A stretch of DNA of 64,000 nucleotides from Versatilivorator sp963663845 (GTDB lineage Bacteria; Acidobacteriota; Terriglobia; Versatilivoradales; Versatilivoraceae): positions 3,720,001-3,784,000 of the forward strand of contig OY760650.2 of assembly GCA_963663845.2 (NCBI GenBank), in the 5' to 3' direction. Position numbers and translations under genes: made by a program. The notes under the pieces are model-generated. The model searched no databases. It was not told the origin of the DNA and worked only from the letters and a program-made list of their open reading frames with translations. Shown one piece after another: positions 8,573-17,547 of the stretch; within the stretch, counting starts at the first letter, position 1; the number at the start of each line of letters is the position of its first letter.

Positions 8573-8600
8573 ATTTAACAGACAAACGTCTGTATGTCAA
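8573..8600 (-). promoter_or_regulatory. imuA-imuB-dnaE2 promoter with LexA-like palindromic operator
   Basis: On the minus strand: a consensus -35 TTGACA (8595-8600), a 16-bp spacer and TTAAAT (8573-8578) as -10. The perfect palindrome ACAGACAAACGTCTGT (8578-8593; 6-bp arms, 4-bp spacer) fills the space between them. A repressor bound here would block RNA polymerase. Mutasome operons are typically LexA-controlled, and LexA sites differ between phyla, so this is a candidate SOS box; the identity of the repressor is inference. Confidence 0.6.
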
Positions 8601-8651
8601 GGGTTGCCCGGATGAATTTCATGACCGATATTTCTCGACGGGGAAGGATTC

Positions 8652-9938
8652 TCAGGCTTGGGTCAATCGGGCCAGGAGGTCGTAGAACCCGGGGAATGAG
8701 ACGGACACGCAGTCGGCATCGCCGATCACCGTGGGGCCGCCGGCCATGAGGCCTGCGATGGAGAAGGCCATGGCGATGCGGTGGTCGCCGTGAGAGTCGA
8801 CCAGGCCTCCCCGCAGCGATTGGCGGCCCGGAATCGACATCCCGTCCGGGTGCTCCTCTACCGCCACCCCCATCGCCCGCAGGTTCTCCACGATGCTTTG
8901 AATCCGGTTGCTCTCCTTGACCCGCAGCTCGGCGGCGTCCCGGATGTGAATGCCCTCCTGAGTGCGGGGCGCCAGCACGGCCAGGACGGGAATCTCATCG
9001 ATCAACTGCGGGATCAGCGCTCCGGACAAGCTCCCGCCCCGCAGATTGGAGGAGCGGACTCGAAGGTCGCCGGCCAGCTCCCCGTGGAGCGGATATTCAT
9101 CGATGACGTCGATGGCGGCGCCCATCTCGATCAGAACGTCCACCACGGCCCGGCGCCTCGGGTTCAACCCCACCCCCTGGAAGACTGTTTCCGAGTTCGG
9201 CAGCAGCAGAGTGGCCGCCATGAAGAAGGCGGCCGAGGAGAGGTCCCCGGGAACGGCAGCCGCCTGCGCCAGGGGCTGCTGACCCCCTCGAATCAGTAAT
9301 TCCCTCCCGGAACCCTGCAGGTCAACGCCGAATTGTCGAAGGGCTATTTCGGTATGATCGCGGCTGGCGAGGGGTTCGACCAGGCGGGTCGTTCCGGAGG
9401 CGTAGAGTCCCGCCAGCAGGATGGCCGACTTCACCTGGGCGCTGGCCACGGGCATGGGGTAATCGATGGCCCGGAGGTCTCCGCCCCTGATGGAGAGGGG
9501 AGGGGTGTTGTCCGGGCCTGCCTGGATTTCGGCTCCCATTCGGGACAGGGGGGCGATGATGCGCCGCATGGGACGCCGCCTCAGGGAGGGGTCTCCTGAA
9601 ATGGTTGTCGAGAAGTGCTGACCCGCCAACAGGCCCGACAGCATTCGGAGGGTGGTTCCGGAATTGCCGGCGTCCAGGGGGTGCTCGGAAGCTTCCAGGC
9701 CGCCAAGCCCGCGCCCCGAGATCACCACGTGGCCGGGCCCCGGCGATTCAATGCCGACCCCGAGTTGTCGGAGGCAGCTCAAGGTGCCGGCGCAGTCGGC
9801 GCTGCCGGAAAAACCCCGAATGACCGTTTTCCCCTTGGCGATGGCGCCCAGCATGGCCAGCCGGTGGGAGATCGACTTGTCGCCGGGAAGCTCCACTCGG
9901 CCCCGGATCCGGCTTGAGGGTCTGATGGTGATTTTCAT
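8652..9938 (-). CDS. aroA: 3-phosphoshikimate 1-carboxyvinyltransferase (EPSP synthase)
   Basis: A 428-residue EPSP synthase: shikimate-3-phosphate + phosphoenolpyruvate gives EPSP, the penultimate step to chorismate, in the cytoplasm. Visible: the N-terminal LPGDKSISHRLAMLGAIA substrate loop, the central GNSGTTLRMLSG loop, RVKESNRI, and the C-terminal HGDHRIAMAFSIAG. Length is normal. The start is ATG 9938. The gene stands alone on the minus strand and the large repeat array begins about 75 bp upstream, so its promoter must lie in that short interval or in the array itself. Confidence 0.96.
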   Translation of the reverse strand: MKITIRPSSRIRGRVELPGDKSISHRLAMLGAIAKGKTVIRGFSGSADCAGTLSCLRQLGVGIESPGPGHVVISGRGLGGLEASEHPLDAGNSGTTLRMLSGLLAGQHFSTTISGDPSLRRRPMRRIIAPLSRMGAEIQAGPDNTPPLSIRGGDLRAIDYPMPVASAQVKSAILLAGLYASGTTRLVEPLASRDHTEIALRQFGVDLQGSGRELLIRGGQQPLAQAAAVPGDLSSAAFFMAATLLLPNSETVFQGVGLNPRRRAVVDVLIEMGAAIDVIDEYPLHGELAGDLRVRSSNLRGGSLSGALIPQLIDEIPVLAVLAPRTQEGIHIRDAAELRVKESNRIQSIVENLRAMGVAVEEHPDGMSIPGRQSLRGGLVDSHGDHRIAMAFSIAGLMAGGPTVIGDADCVSVSFPGFYDLLARLTQA

Positions 9939-10013
9939 CAGTGGTCAGGGAGAGGGAGTCCGGATTATGGGAAGGGGTGAGACGGAAAGTGGGGAATTAT
10001 ACAGAACGGCCCT

Positions 10014-12790
10014 TGTCTGAAACAAACGGGAAAAAGAGGAATCCACGGAGTCACACGAAGGACCGCGAAGGGACACGAAGCGGGACGGCTCTGCTGCATC
10101 GGCAGGGGCTGTGCCTCCTGGCGGAGCAAGAAGGATGGGAGGAGGCGCCCCTCCGGGAGCGCGGGTGTCTCGCCCGCATCCTCTGGGTTGGGTGGCCGCT
10201 CAGTTTCCCCGTGATGCGGCGCCCGGTCACCCTGCCGGCGGAAACCGCCTGGGCTCGGCCGAGGCAGAGTCGTGGGGCTGTTGCCGGTCGAGCCGGGCCG
10301 AAGAGAGGGGTGAGGCTGTGCCAGTGTTGTGCGGGCGGGACGCCCGCGCTCCCGGCCTTCATCCCGTGACGTCATCGCAGCCAAGCAGGTCCATCGGAAT
10401 TCGTGTCCATTCGTGGTTCGCCTTTATTGACGATTGGTTGTTTCACCCTCGGATGATCCGCCCCGTCGTGGGGGGCGGGGGTGGTGCTTGTCTGAAACAA
10501 AAAAAAGAGTGATCCACGAAGTTACACGAAGCGGGACGGCTCTGCCGCATCGGCAGGGGCAGTGCCTCCTCGCGGAGCAAGAAGGATGGGAGGAGGCGCC
10601 CCTCCGGGAGCGCGGGCGTCTCGCCCGCATCCTCTGGGTTGGGTGGCCGCTCAGTTTCCCCGTGATGCGGCAGCCGGCTACCCTGCCGCCGGGAACCCCA
10701 TGGGCTCGGCCGAATCGGAATCGTGGCGCCGTTGCCGGTCGAGCCGGGTCGAGAAGAGGGGTGAGGCTGTGCCAGTGTTGTGCGGGCGGGACGCCCGCGC
10801 TCCCGGCCTTCATCCCGTGACGTCATCGCAGCCAAGCAGGTCCATCGGAATTCGTGTCCATTCGTGGTTCGCCTTTATTGACGATTGGTTGTTTCACCCT
10901 CGGATGATCCGCCCCGTCGTGGGGGGCGGGGGTGGTGCTTGCCTGAAACAAAAAAAAGAGTGATCCACGAAGTTACACGAAGGGGAACGGCTCTGCTGCA
11001 TCGGCAGGGGCTGTGCCTCCTCGCGGAGCAGGAAGGATGGGAGGAGGCGCCCCTCCGGGAGCGCGGGCGTCTCGCCCGCATCCTCTGGGTTGGGTGGCCG
11101 CTCCGTTTCCCCGTGATGCGGCAGCCGGCCACCCTGCCGCCGGGAACCCCATGGGCTCGGCCGAGGCAGAGCCATGACGCAGTTGCCGGTCCATCCACGT
11201 CGAGGAGATAGGTGAGGCTGTGCCAGTGTTGTGCGGGCGGGACGCCCGCGCTCCCGGCCTTCATCCCGTGACGTCATCGCAGCCAGGCAGGTCCATCGGA
11301 ATTCGTGTCCATTCGTGGTTCGCCTTTATTGACGATTGGTTGTTTCACCCTCGGATGATCCGCCCCGTCGTGGGGGACGGGGGTGGTGCTTGTCTGAAAC
11401 AAAAAAAAAGTGATCCACGAAGTTACACGAAGGGGAACGGCTCTGCCGCATCGGCAGGGGGCTGTGCCTCCTCGCGGAGCAGGAAGGATGGGAGGAGGCG
11501 CCCCTCCGGGAGCGCGGGCGTCTCGCCCGCATCCTCTGGGTTGGGTGGCCGCTCAGTTTCCCCGTGATGCGGAGCCCGGTCACCCTGCCGGCGGAAACCG
11601 CCTGGGCTCGGCCGAGGCAGAGCCATGACGCAGTTGCCGGTCCATCCACGTCGAGGAGATAGGTGAGGCTGTGCCAGTGTTGTGCGGGCGGGACGCCCGC
11701 GCTCCCGGCCTTCATCCCGTGACGTCATCGCAGCCAGGCAGGTCCATCGGAATTCGTGTCCATTCGTGGTTCGCCTTTATTGACGATTGGTTGTTTCACC
11801 CTCGGATGATCCGCCCCGTCGTGGGGGACGGGGGTGGTGCTTGTCTGAAACAAAAAAAAAGTGATCCACGAAGTTACACGAAGGGGAACGGCTCTGCCGC
11901 ATCGGCAGGGGGCAGTGCCTCCTCGTGGAGCAGGAAGGATGGGAGGAGGCGCCCCTCCGGGAGCGCGGGCGTCTCGCCCGCATCCTCTGGGTTGGGTGGC
12001 CGCTCAGTTTCCCCGTGATGCGGCGCCCGGTCACCCTGCCGGCGGAAACCGCCTGGGCTCGGCCGAGGCAGAGCCATGACGCAGTTGCCGGTCCATCCAC
12101 GTCGAGGAGATAGGTGAGGCTGTGCCAGTGTTGTGCGGGCGGGACGCCCGCGCTCCCGGCCTTCATCCCGTGACGTCATCGCAGCCAAGCAGGTCCATCG
12201 GAATTCGTGTCCATTCGTGGTTCGCCTTTATTGACGATTGGTTGTTTCACCCTCGGATGATCCGCCCCGTCGTGGGGGGCGGGGGTGGTGCTTGCCTGAA
12301 ACAAAAAAAAGAGTGATCCACGAAGTTACACGAAGGGGAACGGCTCAGCCGCATCGGCAGGGGCAGTGCCTCCTCGCGGAGCAGGAAGGATGGGAGGAGG
12401 CGCCCCTCCGGGAGCGCGGGCGTCTCGCCCGCATCCTCTGGGTTGGGTGGCCGCTCCGTTTCCCCGTGATGCGGCGCCCGGTCACCCTGCCGGCGGGAAC
12501 CGCCTGGGCTCGGCCGAGGCAGAGCCATGACGCAGTTGCCGGTCCATCCACGTCGAGGAGATAGGTGAGGCTGTGCCAGTGTTGTGCGGGCGGGACGCCC
12601 GCGCTCCCGGCCTTCATCCCATGACGGCGTCGCAGCCAGGCAGGTCCATCGGTCTTCGTGTCTATTTGTGTTCATTCGTGGTTCACCTTCAACAACCGTC
12701 GGCAGTTTCTTCCTCCCATGATCCGCCCGCCAGAGCGTGGGCACGGCCATCCACGAAGGAACACGAAGGGGAACAACGAACCACGAATGG
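10014..12790. repeat. Array of six ~451-bp tandem repeats between aroA and glnD
   Basis: Six head-to-tail units. Using the conserved point at the end of TTACACGAAG as anchor, units begin near 10081, 10532, 10983, 11433, 11884 and 12336, a period of 450-452 bp. The last unit loses identity after about 12640. Each unit holds GC-rich hairpins (GCGGGCGTCTCGCCCGC and a related CGGGCGGGACGCCCG), an A-rich tract, and ends with CACGAA-type boundary words. Units are near-identical but mosaic: units 2 and 3 share one variant of the central segment while 1, 4, 5 and 6 share another; the following segment instead groups 1-2 against 3-6. Open frames inside are by-products of low stop density. A seventh, inverted copy lies at 45973-46362. 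The whole stretch 9939-12856 lacks a credible protein gene. Confidence 0.93.
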
Positions 12791-12856
12791 ACACGAATGA
12801 ACACCAATCCTGTTAATCCTGTGCATTGATGTTAATATTTTTGCTCATTGGCCGAG

Positions 12857-15571
12857 ATGGACAGATCCAATTCCGGCGTTTCGGGGGCCTGGATGAATCT
12901 GCCGAAACCGGACAAACCGGGCAGTGAATGGTTGCCGGCCCAACCGGACCGCGCCTATCGTCGGGGAATGGCGCAGTTGCGATGGCGCCACTTCAACGGA
13001 ACGCCGGCGCCGGATCTGGCAGCCGAACACTGCCGCCTGGTCGATCTGAGCCTGCAATCCCTGCTGGAGCCGAGCCGCCTCCTGGCTCCCGCCAGCCCCG
13101 CCCGCAACCGGACAACCTGTTGGCTGGCTCTGGGCGCCTACGGCAGTCTGGAACTGACTCCCTATTCTCCGCTCCGGTTGTTGTTGACCGGATCGATCGG
13201 AGAGGGAGAGGCAAGCCGGGTCCTGGAGGCCGCTCGATCCCGGATGGCGGCCATGGGAATTCATGGCCAGGTCGTTCAGCTCGGCTCCCGGGAGTGCCTG
13301 CGCCGATCTCAGACCGATATGGACTTTTGCCTGGAGCTGCTGTCCTCTCGATGGTTGGGTGGGGCCAGGTCGGTGGGTTCCGATCTGCAGCAGCGGCTGC
13401 GGTCGACTCTGGTCAAGCGGCCGGTCGTCTTTCTCTGTGACCTCGAGAGCCACTACCGGCAGATGCCGGATGGCGGAGAATCGAGTGTCTATGCCCTGAC
13501 GGCCGGTCTGGAACGGGGGCCGGGCGGGTTGTGGTGCTGTCGAGCGCTGTTGCAGGCCTTGAGGCTGCTTGCCGGGACCGGCGACCCCGTCCGGATTCTG
13601 GGAAAGGGAGGGATTGCGCCCGGGGAGTGGACCCGGCTTCTGGCGATTCGGGAACACCTGCTGCAGGTTCAAACCCATCTGCATTTTCTGGCGGGGGCGG
13701 CCGAGTCGGACCTGTTGGGCGAGGCCGGAGTTCAAACGGCCCGATTCCTGGGATTTCACGATTCCCGTCAGCTTCCGGCGCTGGAATTGCTGGTGAGAGA
13801 CGTTCTGAGGCGGAAAAGGAAACTGATGGCCCTCTTTGAGGGTTGCCTGGGGCGCAACAAGGCGGCTTTTCTGAAAGGAGCCGAACCCTTCAAGTCTCGA
13901 TACCTCAGGTTGGCTGCCCAACCGGAACAGGGAAGCGAAGAGCAGACGCCCCGGCGCTGGATGAAGATTTTCCGCCTGAGTCAGATGGAGCCCGAGATCG
14001 TGCAGCCCCCGATGGTTGCACGGCTGCAGGCGCAACTGCACCAGTGGCCGGCTCGCTATTGGCGGGTTCCCGCCATGCACGCCGACTTCCGGGTCATCCT
14101 CAAGAACAGGGGAAGGGTGGGACCGGCGCTGCGGCGCATGCGCGACCTTGGATTCCTGGGCCGCTACCTGCCGGAGTTCGGCCGCCTGGACTGCCTCCCC
14201 GGCATTGCCCGAGGCCGCAGGTATTCGATCGATGAGCATACGCTGCGGGCCGTCGACCGCCTGGATCAGGTGGCCAGTTCAACTGATCCGGGACTGAGGG
14301 ACTATCGAGGCTTGCTGGAACAGGTGGAGGACCCTTCGATCCTCTACCTGGGTCTGCTCCTGCATGAGACCGGCTCCAGCGGACCCGATCGATGGTCCGG
14401 CAATGGCCAGCCCATGGCGGTTCGGGCCTTGCAGCGCCTCAATGCCTCGCCGGAAGACCGGGACAAGGTCCTGATGCTGGTGAGGGAGCAGACCCTGCTC
14501 GCCCACGTATCGCAGAGGAGAGACTTCGACGATCCCCAGATCGTCCAGGAGATCAGCTCGGTGGTGGAGACCACCGACAATCTGAACATGCTGCTGCTGC
14601 ATACCTTTGCAGACTTGACCTCGGCGGATGAGACCGCCTGGTCGGAACGAAACCGATTCCTGTTGTGGTCCTTGTATTTCAGAGTCATGGACCGTCTCAT
14701 GTTCGGCCGGGAGTTGAGCGGGGCCGAACACGCCCGGGTCGCCGAGATTCAGCGTGGCGTCCTGGAGCAGTTGGCCGGGGAGCTGCCGGTGGACTCGGTG
14801 CTGAACCATTTTTCCTTCCTTCCCGAGAAATATGCCCTCTACACCCCCCTTCCCCAAATCGTGGCCCACGTTCGTCTCTGCGAGAATCTGAAGGAACAGC
14901 CCCTGGCCAGTGAATGGGTTGCCAACCCGGATGGCGGCTACCACGAGCTCCACCTCTCAACCCGCGATCTGCCGGGGCGTTTCGCCCAGATCACCGGAAC
15001 CCTGACGGCCCTGGGCATCCGGCTGTTGAGCGCCCAGCTCAACACTCGCGAGGATGGCATCGTGATCGATACCTTCCACGTCAGCGATATGGGCGGACAC
15101 CTGCTGATCGATGACGCCGGGCGGCGCCGGGTGGACCGGGTGCTCGCCGAAATCATCCTGGGACAGACCCGTCTGGAGGACCTGCTGCGGGGCCGGCGCT
15201 ATGAAGTTGGCGCCGAGGCGGGCGCCGCCGCCCTTGCCGTGGCTCCCCGGGTGAGGATCGACAACGACATCTCCGCCCGCAGCACCGTGGTTGAAGTGCA
15301 GGCCCGGGATAGCTGGGGTTTGAGTTACCGGATCGCCGGAATTCTGGCCGAACTGGGGCTCAATATCGTTTCCGCCAAATTGGCGACCGATCGGAACTAC
15401 GCCTTTGACGTGTTTTACGTCCAGACGGAAGGCGGCGGGAAGGTGGTGGATGGTTCCAGGATGAGCCAGATCCTGGAGAGGCTGCGCCTGGAAGTGAAGT
15501 CGCAGGCGCAGCCACTTGCTCGAACCCCGGTCCTGGATCAGCCCGGCTCGCCGACCGATTCAGCTTCTTGA
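12857..15571 (+). CDS. glnD: GlnD-like protein with degenerate catalytic sites and two ACT domains
   Basis: A 904-residue protein with the full GlnD layout: nucleotidyltransferase (NT), linker, HD domain and two C-terminal ACT domains. GlnD normally uridylylates and deuridylylates PII proteins in response to glutamine. Here the NT motif near residues 92-106 reads GAYGSLELTPYSPLRLLL, where active enzymes have G-G-Y-G-R-G-E-L then S-D-x-D; both aspartates are gone. In the HD domain the expected LLHDIAKG..H is LLHETGSSGP, and the later paired His is also lost (LVREQTLL). The ACT domains (about 690-770 and 805-880) look intact. ATG 12857 is used; a TTG three codons earlier is possible. It converges on the next gene with a 12-bp overlap. 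Probable role: glutamine sensing or protein binding without catalysis. Confidence 0.85.
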   Translation: MDRSNSGVSGAWMNLPKPDKPGSEWLPAQPDRAYRRGMAQLRWRHFNGTPAPDLAAEHCRLVDLSLQSLLEPSRLLAPASPARNRTTCWLALGAYGSLELTPYSPLRLLLTGSIGEGEASRVLEAARSRMAAMGIHGQVVQLGSRECLRRSQTDMDFCLELLSSRWLGGARSVGSDLQQRLRSTLVKRPVVFLCDLESHYRQMPDGGESSVYALTAGLERGPGGLWCCRALLQALRLLAGTGDPVRILGKGGIAPGEWTRLLAIREHLLQVQTHLHFLAGAAESDLLGEAGVQTARFLGFHDSRQLPALELLVRDVLRRKRKLMALFEGCLGRNKAAFLKGAEPFKSRYLRLAAQPEQGSEEQTPRRWMKIFRLSQMEPEIVQPPMVARLQAQLHQWPARYWRVPAMHADFRVILKNRGRVGPALRRMRDLGFLGRYLPEFGRLDCLPGIARGRRYSIDEHTLRAVDRLDQVASSTDPGLRDYRGLLEQVEDPSILYLGLLLHETGSSGPDRWSGNGQPMAVRALQRLNASPEDRDKVLMLVREQTLLAHVSQRRDFDDPQIVQEISSVVETTDNLNMLLLHTFADLTSADETAWSERNRFLLWSLYFRVMDRLMFGRELSGAEHARVAEIQRGVLEQLAGELPVDSVLNHFSFLPEKYALYTPLPQIVAHVRLCENLKEQPLASEWVANPDGGYHELHLSTRDLPGRFAQITGTLTALGIRLLSAQLNTREDGIVIDTFHVSDMGGHLLIDDAGRRRVDRVLAEIILGQTRLEDLLRGRRYEVGAEAGAAALAVAPRVRIDNDISARSTVVEVQARDSWGLSYRIAGILAELGLNIVSAKLATDRNYAFDVFYVQTEGGGKVVDGSRMSQILERLRLEVKSQAQPLARTPVLDQPGSPTDSAS

Positions 15572-16927
15572 AAACTGGTCGAAGAAGTGGGCGATGCTCA
15601 CGATGCCGGTCTGATAGTTGCCCAGGTCCAGTCGTTCGTTGGGGGCGTGGGCATTCTCATCGGGGAGCCCCACTCCCATCAGCACCGTGGACAGGCCCAG
15701 AGTCTCGGCCAAGGTGGTCACCACCGGAATCGATCCCCCTTCCCGCACGAAGACGGGCTTGGCGCCGAAGCCTTTCTCGAAGGCCCGGGAGGCCGCCCCG
15801 ATGGCTGGATGGTCGATGGAGGCCAGCCAGGGGTTCCCCCCGTGCATGCGGGTGAGCGTGAGTTCCACCGAGCCGGGAGTGACCGTTTTCACGTGTTGTT
15901 CGAAGAGTTGGGCGATCCGGTCCGGATCCTGATCGGGGACCAGCCGCATGCTGATCTTCGCCATGGCGGTGGCCGGGATCACGGTCTTGGCTCCCTCGCC
16001 GGTGAAGCCCCCGCACAAGCCGTTGACCTCCAGCGTGGGCCTGCACCAGATTCTTTCCAGCGTGCCGTATCCCTTTTCACCGAAGAGTTCGGGAGCGCCC
16101 ACCTCCCGCCGAAATCGCTCCGGGTCGAAAGGCAGTCGGGAAAGCTCCTCACTTTCCCGATCGCTCATGGGAGCGACGTCGTCGTAGAAGCCGGGGATCA
16201 GGATGCGCCCCTCGGAATCCTTGAGCGAGCCGATGATGTGCGCCAGCGCGAAGTTGGGATTGATCACCGTCCCGCCGAAGGACCCGGAGTGCAGGTCCTG
16301 GCTCGACCCCTTCAAGTCCAGTTGAAAGTAGGCCAATCCCCTCAGCCCGTAGCAGATGGAAGGAATGCCCCGATCGAACAGGGGGGTGTCTGAAATGAGG
16401 GCGACATCGGCTTGCAGCAGGTCCTGGTGGCTCTGGATGAAGGCGTCCAGGTGGGCGCTGCCGACTTCCTCCTCTCCCTCGATCAGGAGCTTGAGGTTGA
16501 CCGGCAGGGTCCCTTGAGCCTGCAGGTGGGCCTCGGCCGCCTTCAAGTTCATCCAGACCTGGCCCTTGTCGTCGACGGCTCCCCGGGCATAGAGCTCGCC
16601 GTCCCGGACGGTCGGCTCGAACGGTCCCGAGATCCAGAGTTCCAGGGGATCGACCGGTTGGACGTCGTAGTGCCCATAGAAGAGCACGGTGGGCTTCCCG
16701 GGCGCCCCCAGCCATTCCCCGTAGACGACGGGATGGCCTTCGGTCGGAAACACGGCCGCCTTCTGCATGCCGATGCTTTCGAGCTGGTCTTTCAGGAATG
16801 CGGCGCAGCGCTCCATGTCGGCGCGGTTCTCGGCGTTGTTGCTGATGCTGGGAATGGTCAGGAATTCTTTCAGCTCCGCGATGTAGCGGTCCCGGTTCCG
16901 GTGAATGTATTGCAGGACGGATTCCAT
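15560..16927 (-). CDS. M20-family dipeptidase / metallopeptidase
   Basis: A 455-residue zinc-dependent peptidase of the M20 dipeptidase group (carboxypeptidase G2/CNDP-like), cytoplasmic. Metal-site motifs are all present: FYGHYDVQPV (first His and Asp), YARGAVDDKGQV (bridging Asp), IEGEEEVGS (catalytic Glu pair) and a C-terminal segment DENAHAPNERL with the last His. The lid domain with CGGFTGEGAKTVIP is typical of this group. The start ATG 16927 has GGAG 8-9 bp upstream, and a TATAAT hexamer stands at 16952-16957 on the minus strand. The natural substrate is unknown. Confidence 0.9.
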   Translation of the reverse strand: MESVLQYIHRNRDRYIAELKEFLTIPSISNNAENRADMERCAAFLKDQLESIGMQKAAVFPTEGHPVVYGEWLGAPGKPTVLFYGHYDVQPVDPLELWISGPFEPTVRDGELYARGAVDDKGQVWMNLKAAEAHLQAQGTLPVNLKLLIEGEEEVGSAHLDAFIQSHQDLLQADVALISDTPLFDRGIPSICYGLRGLAYFQLDLKGSSQDLHSGSFGGTVINPNFALAHIIGSLKDSEGRILIPGFYDDVAPMSDRESEELSRLPFDPERFRREVGAPELFGEKGYGTLERIWCRPTLEVNGLCGGFTGEGAKTVIPATAMAKISMRLVPDQDPDRIAQLFEQHVKTVTPGSVELTLTRMHGGNPWLASIDHPAIGAASRAFEKGFGAKPVFVREGGSIPVVTTLAETLGLSTVLMGVGLPDENAHAPNERLDLGNYQTGIVSIAHFFDQFSRS

Positions 16928-17135
16928 GAAGGTGTCTCCTTTGGCGGCTGCATTATATCATTCGGGGCCCTTGGCAAAATTCGTCGTGCAGCGCCGGGCA
17001 CGTCCCCGACTCCCCTTTCCGCGAAATCTTGCAAGAGGCTCGTTGGGAAAAAGGAATTTGCCGGGCGGGCAATATGGGCTACACTCTCACCGGCAAGCCG
17101 CTGATTTCTGGGCGAAACAACCGCCCGAGGGTCCG

Positions 17136-17444
17136 ATGAAAAAGGAATTTCAATTTCTGGAGAGGCGCTACACCCTATCCATGGAGAACTGGGTGGAGGT
17201 GGATGGGAAATTTCACAAGTTTGCGGGGAAGGTTCACAATGGACGATCCACCTGCAACGGGCATTTCAAATTGACCGAGCTTGCCTTGGAGAAAGCCAAC
17301 CAAATCGCCAAGGACAACCAATGGCCCCTGGACCGCGTCCTGGTCGAGGGATGCATCCAGGCGCTCCGGGCCGAACTCTACATACGGGAAATCGCCGACG
17401 GGTTTTCCTACGTCACCGACCACCGCTTTTTCGAAGATCTGTAG
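17136..17444 (+). CDS. Conserved-looking small protein of unknown function
   Basis: A 102-residue soluble protein that I do not recognise. It begins at ATG 17136 with GAGGG just upstream; the in-frame region before it is not protein-like. It is rich in aromatic and charged residues (FQFLERRYTLSMENWVEV, then FSYVTDHRFFEDL at the end), has a central HNGRSTCNGHFKL and a helical segment LALEKANQIAKDNQWPLDRVL. There is no signal peptide or membrane helix. It is transcribed divergently from the M20 peptidase and faces the MacB permease gene. The composition and clear start support a real gene. Confidence 0.65.
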   Translation: MKKEFQFLERRYTLSMENWVEVDGKFHKFAGKVHNGRSTCNGHFKLTELALEKANQIAKDNQWPLDRVLVEGCIQALRAELYIREIADGFSYVTDHRFFEDL

Positions 17445-17547
17445 TCCGACCTGAAGTTTATCCGCTGAGTCTTGGGGGGCGAAAATGCCCGGGTTATCCG
17501 GACGGAGGGACGAGTGCGTTCATCCGCCCCCGGCCGGTGTCCTGAAA

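Noticed and set aside
10014..12790. Many 60-190-residue open frames on both strands of the tandem array (for example peptides starting MKAGSAGVPPAQHWHS)
   Set aside because: They recur once per repeat unit, overlap on both strands, lack ribosome-binding sites and have no protein-like composition. They are low-stop-density by-products of a GC-rich repeat.
10014..12790. CRISPR array
   Set aside because: The repeat unit is about 451 bp with no short repeat-spacer alternation, and no cas genes are near.
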